A stretch of 64,000 bases of DNA, from positions 1-64,000 of the forward strand of contig NZ_QGGX01000003.1 in assembly GCF_003148805.1 (NCBI RefSeq), written 5' to 3'. Below, piece by piece: positions 24,167-34,200 of this stretch. Within the stretch, counting starts at the first letter, position 1; every line of letters starts with the position of its first letter. This stretch comes from Aminobacter sp. AP02 (GTDB lineage Bacteria > Pseudomonadota > Alphaproteobacteria > Rhizobiales > Rhizobiaceae). The notes beneath the pieces were generated by a model. It ran no database searches. It was not told the origin of the DNA and worked only from the letters and a program-made list of their open reading frames with translations. The position numbers and the translations under genes are program-made.

Positions 24167-25243
24167 CTATCGGGCAAATCTTGCCAGCAGCAGCTGTGCT
24201 TCATCAGCCAGGGCTCGCGTCAGTTCGGCCGCCGGCATTTCGCGGCCGAGACGCGCCGCCTGTCCCGACCATAGGGACATGAAATCGCCTGACCCAAGCG
24301 GCTCCGACTTGGCTCGCAGCGGCGCCAGCGCGCCGCCCGCAAGCGGGAACGCCGGTGCCAGGTCAGACATCGGGCCGACTTCGCGCATGATGCGGTTGAC
24401 GATGCCGCGCGCCGGCCGCCCGGTGAAGACGTTGGTCAGCGCGGTGTGGTCGTCCTTGGCCGTACGCAACACCTCCTTGTGGGGAGCGGCAACTTTTGCC
24501 TCGGGGCAGAACAGATAGGCAGTGCCGATCTGAACCGCAGATGCACCCAGCACGAAAGCGGCAACCACGCCGCGCGCATCGGCAATGCCGCCGGCAGCGA
24601 TGACAGGCACTTTGACGGCATCCACCACCTGCGGCACCAGCGCGAAGGTCCCTGGCTGGTTGGCGACGTCGTCGGTCAAGAAGATGCCGCGGTGACCACC
24701 TGCCTCGGCGCCCTGGGCGATGATGGCATCGCAGCCTCTTTCTTCCAGCCACACCGCTTCATCGGCGGTCGTTGCCGAAGACAAGACCTTGGCACCGGTC
24801 GCCTTGACGCGGTCAAGCAGCGCTGCATCAGGCAGGCCGAAATGGAAGCTGACCACCTCGGGGCGGAACTCCTCGACGATATCGCAGAACTCGGCATCGA
24901 AGGGCGCACGCGCCGATCGCGGCGCGGGAGCCGACGGATCGATACCAAGCTCGAAATAAAATGGTTCCAGGCGGCGTTTCCACGCGGCTTCGCGAGCAGG
25001 ATCGTCCTCGGGCTGCTTGTGACAGAAGAAATTAATATTGATCGGCCGCGCGGTGCGCTGGCGGATGATGCCAAGCTCGGCGCGAGCCTTTTCCGGCGTC
25101 ATCAAGGCGCAAGGCAGACCACCCAGGCCGCCAGCCTCCGAAACGGCGATCACCATCTCCGAGTCGACCGGCCCCGCCATCGGCGCTTGCAGGATAGGAA
25201 GTTCGAGGCCCAGAAGATCAAGAATTCGCCGATCGGGCCACAT
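24167..25243 (-). CDS. Nitronate monooxygenase-family FMN protein
   Basis: A 358-residue TIM-barrel flavoprotein of the NMO/2-nitropropane dioxygenase family. It has PILQAPMAGP at the start, GAEAGGHRGIF around residue 185 (His near the FMN phosphate and substrate) and VIAAGGIADARGV with GASAVQIGTAYLFCPEA in the phosphate-binding part. Such enzymes oxidise nitronates or propionate 3-nitronate, but many members have unknown substrates. GGAAGGAAG before the ATG at 25243 sets the start, against a longer frame into ccmC. It follows ccmC by 25 bases on the same strand, so the two may be co-transcribed although functionally unrelated. Confidence 0.88.
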   Translation of the reverse strand: MWPDRRILDLLGLELPILQAPMAGPVDSEMVIAVSEAGGLGGLPCALMTPEKARAELGIIRQRTARPININFFCHKQPEDDPAREAAWKRRLEPFYFELGIDPSAPAPRSARAPFDAEFCDIVEEFRPEVVSFHFGLPDAALLDRVKATGAKVLSSATTADEAVWLEERGCDAIIAQGAEAGGHRGIFLTDDVANQPGTFALVPQVVDAVKVPVIAAGGIADARGVVAAFVLGASAVQIGTAYLFCPEAKVAAPHKEVLRTAKDDHTALTNVFTGRPARGIVNRIMREVGPMSDLAPAFPLAGGALAPLRAKSEPLGSGDFMSLWSGQAARLGREMPAAELTRALADEAQLLLARFAR

Positions 25244-25268
25244 GGTGTCTTCCTTCCTTGATGAGCGG

Positions 25269-26033
25269 TCAGGCTTGCTGGCGCTCGGCCCTGCGGGCTG
25301 CAATCTGACGCATCGCGATGACACGGCGGCGCCAAATCTCGGTGCGCATCGCCATGAGATGCAGAGTGAAGAACATAAGGGTAAAGCCAAGTGCCATGGT
25401 CATAAGGGGCCACAGCATGCTCGGATCGATGGTCGGACCGTCGAGACGGAACACCGAAGCCGGCTGATGCAAGGTGTTCCACCACTCGACCGAAAACTTG
25501 ATGATCGGGATGTTGACGAAGCCGACAAGGGTGATGACGGCTGCCGCGCGAGCTGACCGCGCCGGATCATCGAGCGCGCGGGTCAGGGCGATGATGCCGA
25601 GATACATCAGGAAAAGCACAAAGACCGAGGTCAGCCGGGCGTCCCAAACCCACCAGGTGCCCCACATGGGCTTGCCCCAGATCGATCCGGTGAGCAGTGC
25701 GAGCGCCGTGAACACGGCACCGACAGGTGCCGCCGATTTCAGCGCAACGTCTGCCAGCGGGTGGCGCCATACCAACGTTCCAAGCGCTGCTATCGCCATC
25801 ACCGAGTAACACATCATTGCAAGCCAGGCGAAGGGCACGTGGATGTACATGATGCGGACGGTGATGCCCTGCTGGAAATCCTCGGGCGCTGCAAAGCCGA
25901 GATAGAGCCCGGTTGCCAGCACCAATGCCGAAGCCCCGGCGAGCCAGGGAACGATCTTGTCCACCAGCGCAATAAAGCGGCTCGGGTTGGCCAGGTCGCT
26001 GAAACGCCACGCCTGTGAAGTCGTCTGTGTCAT
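25269..26033 (-). CDS. ccmC: Heme exporter permease CcmC
   Basis: A 254-residue inner-membrane protein with six spans. The tryptophan-rich WWD motif (WGTWWVWDARLT, about residues 124-135) binds heme in the periplasm, and conserved histidines lie in YIHVPFAWLA and WNTLHQP. CcmC hands heme to CcmE in cytochrome c maturation. The ccmA, ccmB, ccmD and ccmG genes that normally surround it in this order are absent: the downstream neighbour is a nitronate monooxygenase gene and the upstream one ndvA. It is either a displaced or an extra copy; the sequence looks intact. Confidence 0.92.
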   Translation of the reverse strand: MTQTTSQAWRFSDLANPSRFIALVDKIVPWLAGASALVLATGLYLGFAAPEDFQQGITVRIMYIHVPFAWLAMMCYSVMAIAALGTLVWRHPLADVALKSAAPVGAVFTALALLTGSIWGKPMWGTWWVWDARLTSVFVLFLMYLGIIALTRALDDPARSARAAAVITLVGFVNIPIIKFSVEWWNTLHQPASVFRLDGPTIDPSMLWPLMTMALGFTLMFFTLHLMAMRTEIWRRRVIAMRQIAARRAERQQA

Positions 26034-26094
26034 GGACGCTAAATAGCCTTGGCTGGTTTTCTTCGCAATCGGTTCCGACGTCGCGGCCGTTACG

Positions 26095-26122
26095 AAAAAA
26101 ACGGGGCGCCTTAGCGCCCCGT
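26095..26122 (-). terminator. Terminator downstream of ndvA
   Basis: A perfect 9-base stem, ACGGGGCGC (26101-26109) with GCGCCCCGT (26114-26122), has the loop CTTA. On the minus strand it is followed by a run of seven T (A-run at 26095-26101). It lies 36 bases after the ndvA stop and separates ndvA from ccmC. Confidence 0.85.
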
Positions 26123-26157
26123 TCGTATCCGATCGGAAGCCTTACCAAACTAAAGCT

Positions 26158-27924
26158 CTAGGCTGCTTCCTCGACATGGGTAACGCGGCGAACTTCCTCG
26201 TCGTTGAGCAGGCCGCCGGCGCGCAGCAGCGATGCAAAGCGTCCGTTGCGAGCCGACAGTTCGCCAAAGCCGCCCATCTCGATAACATGGCCGTGATCCA
26301 TGAACACCACGAGATCCGCGTCGCGAACGGTGCTCAGGCGGTGAGCGATGATGAAGGTCGTGCGACCTTCGCGCAGCATGTCGATGGCATCCTTGACCCT
26401 GTTCTCGGTCTCGACGTCGAGCGCGCTCGTCGCCTCGTCGAGCACCAGGATCGGTGCGCTCTTGAGGATAGCGCGGGCAATCGCGATACGCTGGCGCTCG
26501 CCGCCGGACAGTTGTCCGCCACGCTCGCCGACATTCGTATCGTAGCCTTCGCTCTTCGACAGGATGAAGTCCTGCGCGGCCGCGGCACTTGCTGCGGCAT
26601 GCACCTCCTCATAGGTCGCGCTGGCGCGGCCAACGCGAATGTTGTCTTCGATCGAGCGGTTGAGCAGACCGGCATCCTGGAACACGGTGGCGATCGAGTG
26701 GCGCAGCGACTTCTTGGTCACGGTGCGCGTATCGATGCCATCGATGAGGATACGGCCTTGCTGCGGCGTGTGGACCCGCTGCAACAAGTTGATCAGCGTC
26801 GTCTTGCCCGCACCGGTCGGACCAACGATGGCGACGGTCTGGCCGGCGCTAACCTCGAAGGAGACGTCGGTGACGCCCTGCCCCGAATTCGGGAACTCGA
26901 AGCTGACGTTTTCGAAGCGGACGTGACCTGTGACGCTGTCCAGTTCGCGCAGGCCTTCCGGCTCGCGGTGGTCGCCTGCGGCGTCCTCAAGGCGGTAGAA
27001 TTCCTCCAGCTTCGAACGAGCGTCGAAGATCTGGTTGGCGAAATTCGAGACCTGGTCGAGCCGGCTGATCAACAAGGCGGCAAAGCCGGTGAAGGCAACG
27101 ATGTCGCCAATACGCAACTGGCCCTTGCTGACGAGATACGCACCGATCAGCAGCACGACCATCATCGAGATTGTCGAGGCCAGGCGATGCATGGCCGAAG
27201 CCAGGGCCCACCAGTCGAGCACCGGGTTCTGCGTGGCGATCAGGGCCTTCACGTAGCCGCGAAGCGCTTCGGTTTCCTGGGTGACGCGGTTGTAGCTTTG
27301 CAGCACCGCGACATTGCTGACCGAATCCGAGACGTGGGAAAAGACCTTGTGATAGTGGCGCTCGACCGATGCCTGACCTTCCTTGGTCTTGCGCATGACG
27401 AGCCGGCCGATCGCGACATAGAGCGCTCCAAGCACGATCAGCACCAGCGACATGCGAACGTCGAGCGAAAACGCCGTCGGCACAAGCAGCACCAGCGCTA
27501 CTGCTGTCGACAGATGCGTGCGCATGAATTCGAGCCAAAGGCTGAACAATGCTTCGACCGCGCGCAACAGCGTATGCAGCGAATGCGACGTGCCACGCTG
27601 CTGATGCCAGGCCAGCGGCATGGTGATGACGCGTTCGAACGACTGGCAAAGCACCTCGCCGCGCCGCGCATGAGCGAGGCGATCGGCGCCGCGCGCCACC
27701 AGCACGAAAGCTACGATGTTGAACGCGCCGAAGCTCGCCCACAGCGCCATGGTCGGCACGACTTCCGTCTTACCGGCAATGGCATCAATGATACGCCCGA
27801 ACAGGATCGGCTCAGCAATGGTGACGATTGCCAACACGACGTTGGCAGCGCAAATCAACCCGACTTTCTTGCCATCTGCGGCAAGATAACGAAGGGCTCT
27901 CCAATAGACTTCAAGCAACGACAC
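26158..27924 (-). CDS. ndvA: Cyclic beta-1,2-glucan ABC exporter NdvA/ChvA
   Basis: A 588-residue half-size exporter. A six-span transmembrane domain (residues 1-310) is fused to an ATPase with Walker A GPTGAGKTT, signature LSGGERQRIAIARAI and Walker B LVLDEATSALD, followed by the H-loop IIAHRLST. The start MSLLEVYWRALRYLA and the length match rhizobial NdvA, Agrobacterium ChvA and Brucella Cgt. It exports cyclic beta-1,2-glucan made by NdvB, encoded immediately upstream on the same strand, to the periplasm. This glucan is needed for hypoosmotic adaptation and host interaction in rhizobia. A terminator lies on each side, so it has its own promoter in the 329-base gap. Confidence 0.95.
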   Translation of the reverse strand: MSLLEVYWRALRYLAADGKKVGLICAANVVLAIVTIAEPILFGRIIDAIAGKTEVVPTMALWASFGAFNIVAFVLVARGADRLAHARRGEVLCQSFERVITMPLAWHQQRGTSHSLHTLLRAVEALFSLWLEFMRTHLSTAVALVLLVPTAFSLDVRMSLVLIVLGALYVAIGRLVMRKTKEGQASVERHYHKVFSHVSDSVSNVAVLQSYNRVTQETEALRGYVKALIATQNPVLDWWALASAMHRLASTISMMVVLLIGAYLVSKGQLRIGDIVAFTGFAALLISRLDQVSNFANQIFDARSKLEEFYRLEDAAGDHREPEGLRELDSVTGHVRFENVSFEFPNSGQGVTDVSFEVSAGQTVAIVGPTGAGKTTLINLLQRVHTPQQGRILIDGIDTRTVTKKSLRHSIATVFQDAGLLNRSIEDNIRVGRASATYEEVHAAASAAAAQDFILSKSEGYDTNVGERGGQLSGGERQRIAIARAILKSAPILVLDEATSALDVETENRVKDAIDMLREGRTTFIIAHRLSTVRDADLVVFMDHGHVIEMGGFGELSARNGRFASLLRAGGLLNDEEVRRVTHVEEAA

Positions 27925-28191
27925 TTTGGTACCCCTTGAGTCCCGTTCGTCCCTTTATTGTGCACTGCACCATGGCCGACAAATAGCGACCCCAGTTCCG
28001 CAAGACAATGCGCAGATAGCCGTTGAGTTCAAAAAAATCGAACAACACATGACAACGGCCAGTAATCTGGTGTGATCCGATAAGGAATTGAGAACTAACG
28101 AAAAAAGGCATCGTTGCGGCGAAATGATGACGAAGCAGGCCGACTAGCCCATTGCCTCGAAAAAAGGCAAGCCCGATTTGCTGTTTGAATG
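27925..28191. other. Intergenic region upstream of ndvA
   Basis: No gene is seen here. The stretch should contain the ndvA promoter, transcribed leftward. It is AT-richer than its surroundings around 28010-28120. I could not pick out a convincing -35/-10 pair. Confidence 0.4.
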
Positions 28192-28230
28192 AAAAAGAGC
28201 GCCGCACGTCCCGTTCGACGCGCGGCGCTC
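28192..28230 (-). terminator. Terminator downstream of ndvB
   Basis: GAGCGCCGC (28197-28205) pairs with GCGGCGCTC (28222-28230), and CGTC/GACG (28207-28210 with 28217-28220) extends the stem inward. On the minus strand it is followed by a run of five T. It lies 23 bases after the ndvB stop. Confidence 0.8.
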
Positions 28231-28253
28231 CAATGTCGTCGTGATCTTGCTGG

Positions 28254-31200
28254 TCAGGCCGGAATGCGGACTACCACCTCGACCTCACCGCTGTCGCGCA
28301 TGGCAAAGGACGCGTCCTTGCCCTTCACACCGTCGACCTCGGCCTTCGCAGCTTTAGCGGCTTTGTCCCTCACCACCCGCAACCTGTAGACGGCACCGCC
28401 CAAACGCAGGGTCGCCTGATAACCTTCCCAATGCTTGGGAATGGCCGGCGTCACGACCAGCCTGTCGCCGCGCTGGCTGATGCCAAGGATGCTTTCGACG
28501 GCCGCGCGATAGAGCCAGCCGGCTGAACCGGTATACCAGGTCCAACCGCCTCGCCCTGCCTTGGAGTCGTCGGCATAGACGTCGGCCGCCACTACATAGG
28601 GCTCGACCCGATAGGTCTCCGCCGCATTTTCATCGAGCGCATGGTTGACCGGGTTGAGCATGGAGAAGCACCGGTAGGCCTCGTCAACCTGCCCCATTTC
28701 CGCCAAAGCAATGACAAACCAGGTCGCCGCATGAGTGTACTGGCCCCCATTTTCGCGCACACCGGGCGGATAGGCTTTTATGTAACCCGGGTCCTTTTCC
28801 GTCGCTGAGAACGGCGGTGTAAACAGCTTGATGAGTTGCAACTCGTCGTCGACCAGCATCTTTGTCGCCTGCGCCATGGCAGTTTGTGAGCGGGCCGGGT
28901 CGCCCTCGCCCGAAATCACGCTCCAAGATTGCGCGATCGAGTCGATCTTGCATTCGTCGGAACTGCGCGAACCAAGCGGCGTGCCGTCGTCGAAGCTGCC
29001 TCGGCGATACCACTCGCCGTCCCAGGCGGCATTCTCCAGCGCCCGCTTCAACGCGTTGGCGTGCTTCTCCCAGGCGTTGGCACGCTTGGAATCGCCCTCG
29101 GCCTTGGCCAACGGGGCGAAGTCTCCGAGGGTCCGCAGCAGGAACCACCCAAGCCAGACGCTGTCGCCCCTGCCCTCTTCGCCGACCCGGTTCATGCCGT
29201 CGTTCCAGTCGCCGCCCAGGATCAGCGGCAGGCCGTTCTTGGCCGTCCGCTTGATCGCAAGGTCGAGTGCACGCGCGCAATGCTCGTAAAGCGAGGCCTT
29301 CTTCTTCGATGTTTCCGGCGTGAAGAACGCATCGTGCTCGCCCGGATTGAGCAACTGGCCCTCGATGAATGGCAGCTGCTCATTGAGGATAGCTACGTCA
29401 CCGGTCACCGTGACGTAGCGCGCGGCAGCACTTGCAAGCCACACGACATCGTCGGAGATCATCGTGCGCACGCCTGCGCCGGTGCGCGGCAGCCACCAAT
29501 GCTGCACGTCGCCCTCGGCGAACTGCCGTCCCGCAGCGGTCAATATCTGCTCGCGGGCGAGGCTCGGATCGTGCATCAACAATGCAAGCGTGTCCTGTAG
29601 CTGGTCGCGGAAACCGAACGCACCGCTGGCCTGATAAAAGGCCGAGCGCGCGCGGATGCGACAGGCGAGGCTCTGATAAGGCAGCCAGTTGTTGACCATC
29701 GCATCAAGTGCCTTGTCGGGCGTCTCGACCTCGATCGTGCCCAGGAAGGAGCGCCAATTGCGCTCGTTCTCGGCCAGCCTCTGGTCGAAATCGACTTTGA
29801 GGTGGCGTGCAACCAGCGCACTCGCCTCTTCGTCCGAGCCGGCGTCGCCGAGGAGCCAGAGCAGAGTTACCGAACCACCCGCGGGGACCTCGATGTCCCT
29901 GGCTATCGCCGCGCACGGATCGACGCCCGCTTCGACGCGTCCGGTCAATTCCAGGCCGAGCGTTGCCGCGCGTGGTGCCTCGACGGTTCCGCCCGTGCCA
30001 ATGAATTCATGGCGATCGGAGGTGATCGAACTGGCCTTGCCGTCCATCGCCATGAAGGCGACGCGCTCGCCGAAATCGAGGCCGTAGGTGTTGCGCGCCA
30101 ACAGTGCTCCGGTCGCCGCGTCGAGCGACGAGACGATGTTGGGCGCGGTCTTGGCCCGGCTGTTGCCGAGCACCCACTCTGCATAGGCATAGACCCTGAG
30201 CTTTGCATGCAGGGCGCCGGTGTTTTCGATACGCAGGCGTGAGATGCGAACCGGATCGTTCGGATCGACAAGATGTGTCAGTTCTGTCGCCAGCGCGCCG
30301 CGCTTGGAACTGAAGGTCGAAAAACCTTGGCCGTGGCGGGCGTCATAGGTTGCACCGGCGTCACGAGCAACTGCGGCAATGGGTGAGTATGTCCGCCCGC
30401 TGGCACGATCGAAGACATAGATCGCCTCGCCCGGCCGGTTGGTCACCGGGTCGTTCGACCATGGCGTCAGCTGATAATCGCGGCTGTTGCGGCTCCAGGT
30501 GAAGGCAGCGCCCTCGGCAGAGTTGTGGAAGCCGAAACCAGCATTGGCAACGACGTTGATCCACGGCTGCGGCGTGGCACGGGTGCCGTTCAGGCGCACC
30601 ACATAGTCGCGGCCGCCAGCATCAAAGCCACCGAATCCGTTCCAATAGGCCAGCCCGTCACCTGAGGCTTTGCGGGCGCCGCGCGAAGGCGACGTTTGAA
30701 GCGCAACGGTTTCAGGCCGATCGGTCGTCTGGGCGGCCAACAGCGCGTCGCGCGCCTGAAGCGCTGCGGCTTCTGCCCGCTCGATCTGGTCGAAGATCGT
30801 GCCGTTTCGCGTATGCAGGCAAACACGGGCGACAGCCAACAGCGTGCGATAGGACGCCTCGTCCATAAGGTCACGGCGCACGGCGAAGATGTGCTGGCGC
30901 GGCCCAAGTTCCTTGCCGCGCAGGCGGCTGTTCTCGCACATCGCCTCGATAGCCTGCTGCAGGTCCTGAACATACGAGGACGCCTGCTCGTTGACGATGA
31001 CGAGATCGGCGACAAGGCCGCGCGCGCGCATGTATTCCTGGAACCTGAGCACCTGCGCGATCATCTCGATGTCGGCGATGTCGCCGATCCTGATCGCAAG
31101 GATGGGGAAGTCGCCGGAGATCGCCATCGGCCACAGCGCCGACTGCCGGCCAAGGCCAGAAGCGATGGCATCCGCCGACAAGCGCAAGAACGGATCGGGA

Positions 31201-34200
31201 TAGATCAGATAACGCGCCAGCTTCTGCACGTTGGCGGCATCGGCAAGATTGAGGCCGAGATGGCGCGTCTGCACCTGCGAGCGCGTCCACGACAGCATCG
31301 CCTGGCGTGGGAAGCCCTCCGGGTGGTCGAGCCGCGCAACCGTCTCTTCGACTTCCTCGCGCGTGGCCCCAACGATCGTCCAGAACGCCAGCGACACCTT
31401 CTTATTGGCCGGCACGCGAACGCGCCGCCGAAGGGATGCCACCGGATCCAGCGTGAAGCCGGCGCTGCCGGAAAGCTTGGCACCGGGATCGAAAGCTGCC
31501 GGATCGGCGATGGTGCGGCCACGGCCGATGAAGGCGCGGCGGTCGGTTTCGGCTTCCGTGTCGCGCACGAAGCCGGATTGGTCTGTCACGAAATGCGCTG
31601 CCACCACCGACGGTTCGTTGGCCGAGCGTGTACGGCGGGTCGCCAGGATAGCGCTGCCATTGTGCGTGATTTCGGTCTCGACAAACATCTTCGAGAACGC
31701 CGGATGGGCATTGTCATTGGCTTCCGGTGCCAGCACCAACTCGGCAAATGACGTCACCTCGATGTGGCGATCGACCGCCGCGTCGTTCCAGATGGTAACC
31801 TTGCGGGCTTCGCCATTGCCTTCAGAGACGACGATGCACTCGACCTCACTGCGCAGTGTGCCAACAGTCTTGATGAAGCTCGCCTTGTCGTCGCAGAACA
31901 CGGTCTGGGTCTGCTCGCCGGTAGCGCGTTTTGGTTCAGCCGTCGCCGACCACCAGTCGCCGGTCTCGGTGTCGCGCAAGAACAGATAGGTGCCGAGCCT
32001 GTCCTCGGTCGGATCCGGCTGCCAGCGCGTGATCGCCATGTCGTTCCAGCGGCTGTAGCCGGAGCCGGTGGCGGTCACCATCACCGAATAGCGGCCGTTC
32101 GACATAAGATTGGTCGAGCGCAGCGCGCGCATCGGATTGAGCACGATACGGGTGTCGGCGCTGTGGTCGGCTGTCTCGTCCTTGGTGTGCTCGGCAACTT
32201 CGGTGCGGACAGTGGCGACGGGAATGTCGCGCGGCGCCTTTTCCTGCAACAGAAGCTCGGCCGCCTCGATGACCGGATCGCTATGGAAGCGGTCGCGCAT
32301 GCGACCCTCGAAGATGGCGTTGGCGATCGACACGATCGACATGCCCTGGTGGTGGGCCATGTAGTTGTAGACGATGGCGTGGTCAGTGCCTTCCGGCACG
32401 CGCTGCGGCGTGAAGTCGACCGCATCGTAATAGCCATAGCGGCCGAGCGCACCGAGCTTGCGCAGGCGCCTGAGATTAGCTGTCGCCTCGCTCGGCATGA
32501 ACTGTGCAGCAAGCACCGTCGCATAAGGCGCGATAACGGTGTTCTGGCCAAGGCCGCGCTTGAGGCCAAGCCCGGGCACGCCGAAGTTGGTGTACTGATA
32601 GGTCAGTTCACGGTCGCGGCCATTATAGGCCGCCTCGGAAATGCCCCACGGAATGCCCTTCGAGCGTCCATACTGGATCTGCCGGCGGATGATGAGCTTG
32701 TTGGTCTGGTTGAGGATGCCGCCTTGAGGCTCCTTCATCACCAGTGGCGGCATCAGGTACTCGAACATCGAGCCGGACCACGACATCAGCGCGCCCTGGA
32801 AGCCGATCTCGACGATAGGCCGGCCGAGCCGGAACCAATGATCGGTGGGGATATCCCCCTTGGCGATGCCAAACAGGCTGGTTAGCCGCGCCTCAGAGGC
32901 AAGCAGGTCGTAGCAGCTTTCGTCGAGTTGATGCTCCTCGACGCGATAGCCGATGGACAGAAGCTTGCGCTCGTTGCGCATCAGGAACGAGAAATTCATC
33001 TCGAAGGCGAACTTGCGGGTCCGTTCGCGCAGCTCTACCAGCTTCGTCCGAAGCGCGGAGACCGTCTGGTCGTCGCTGTGGGCGTCATGCACATGCGCGT
33101 CGCAAGTGGCTTCGAGCGTCCTTGCCCAATCGGCCAACGCCTCACTCCTTGTCGAAGCCGCCTCGGTGTGGATCGCACCTGCGAGCTTGCGAATTTCACC
33201 TGACAGCACCGCGAGGTTGATGGTGCGGATAGACGCCATTTCAGGCTGTGACTTGATGGTTTCCACGGCGCGGCGCATGCCATCGATGCGGTCGATAAGC
33301 CGCTGGCGCAACGGCCTCAGTTGCCTGCGATCGTCAGGCAGGTCGGCGACGCTCTCCTCTATGATCGAAACGATGTCGAGAATGCCCTCGAAGTCGCCTT
33401 GCAGGTGAACCGACGGCGCTTCGGCCCATTCGGAGCAGGCCGCAGCGACCGCCACGAGATGGCCAGCCAAGTTGCCGCTGTCGACGCTCGAAACATAGAG
33501 TGGGTAAAGCGGTCTCAGGCTCGTTGTGTCATACCAGTTATAGAGGTGGCCCCTGAAACGCTCCATCTTTTCGATGGTCGTAACCGTGGCGTCGATGCGG
33601 GCAACCGCGTCGGCAAGGCTGATCCAGCCGAAATCGCGAGCGGAAACGACCGACAGCAGGTAGACGCCGATATTGGTAGGCGATGTGCGAGTGGCAATGA
33701 CCGCAGTCGGGTTTTCCTGGAAATTGTCCGGCGGCAGATGGTTCTGCTCAGGCGTCACGAATGTTTCGAAATAATGCCAGGTGCGGCGCGCTACGGTGCG
33801 CAGAGTGTGGACGTCCCACGGCGCGACATGCAGCCGGTCTTCCGTTTCGGCCGAACGGCTGATCAGGCAGGCAAATGCGGGCGAGCCGGCCCAGAAGATC
33901 GCAAAGGCAAAAGCAACAAATGCGCCCGTCGAGTCCGTCATCACCGGCATGACCAGGCCGATCAGAGCGATGATCACGGCGCCATACATCATGCGGTAAT
34001 AGGCGGAGAGGTCATTGCCGCCCGACTTGTGGGCCTGCGAGGCGGTACGCCATTCCAGCAGGTTCTTGCGGCTGACAAAGAGGCGATAGAGCGTGCGGAT
34101 GATGGCATCCCCCATCATCCAGGCGAGGTGCGCCATCAGCACGATCTTGAGCGCAACCATCGCCGTGCCGAATGCCAGGTCGCGGCCGAGCGCGCTGAAA

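Noticed and set aside
26176-27939. A 587-codon open frame on the plus strand opposite ndvA
   Set aside because: It is the antisense of a clear ABC exporter in high-GC DNA; the translation shows no domain and has shadow-type composition.
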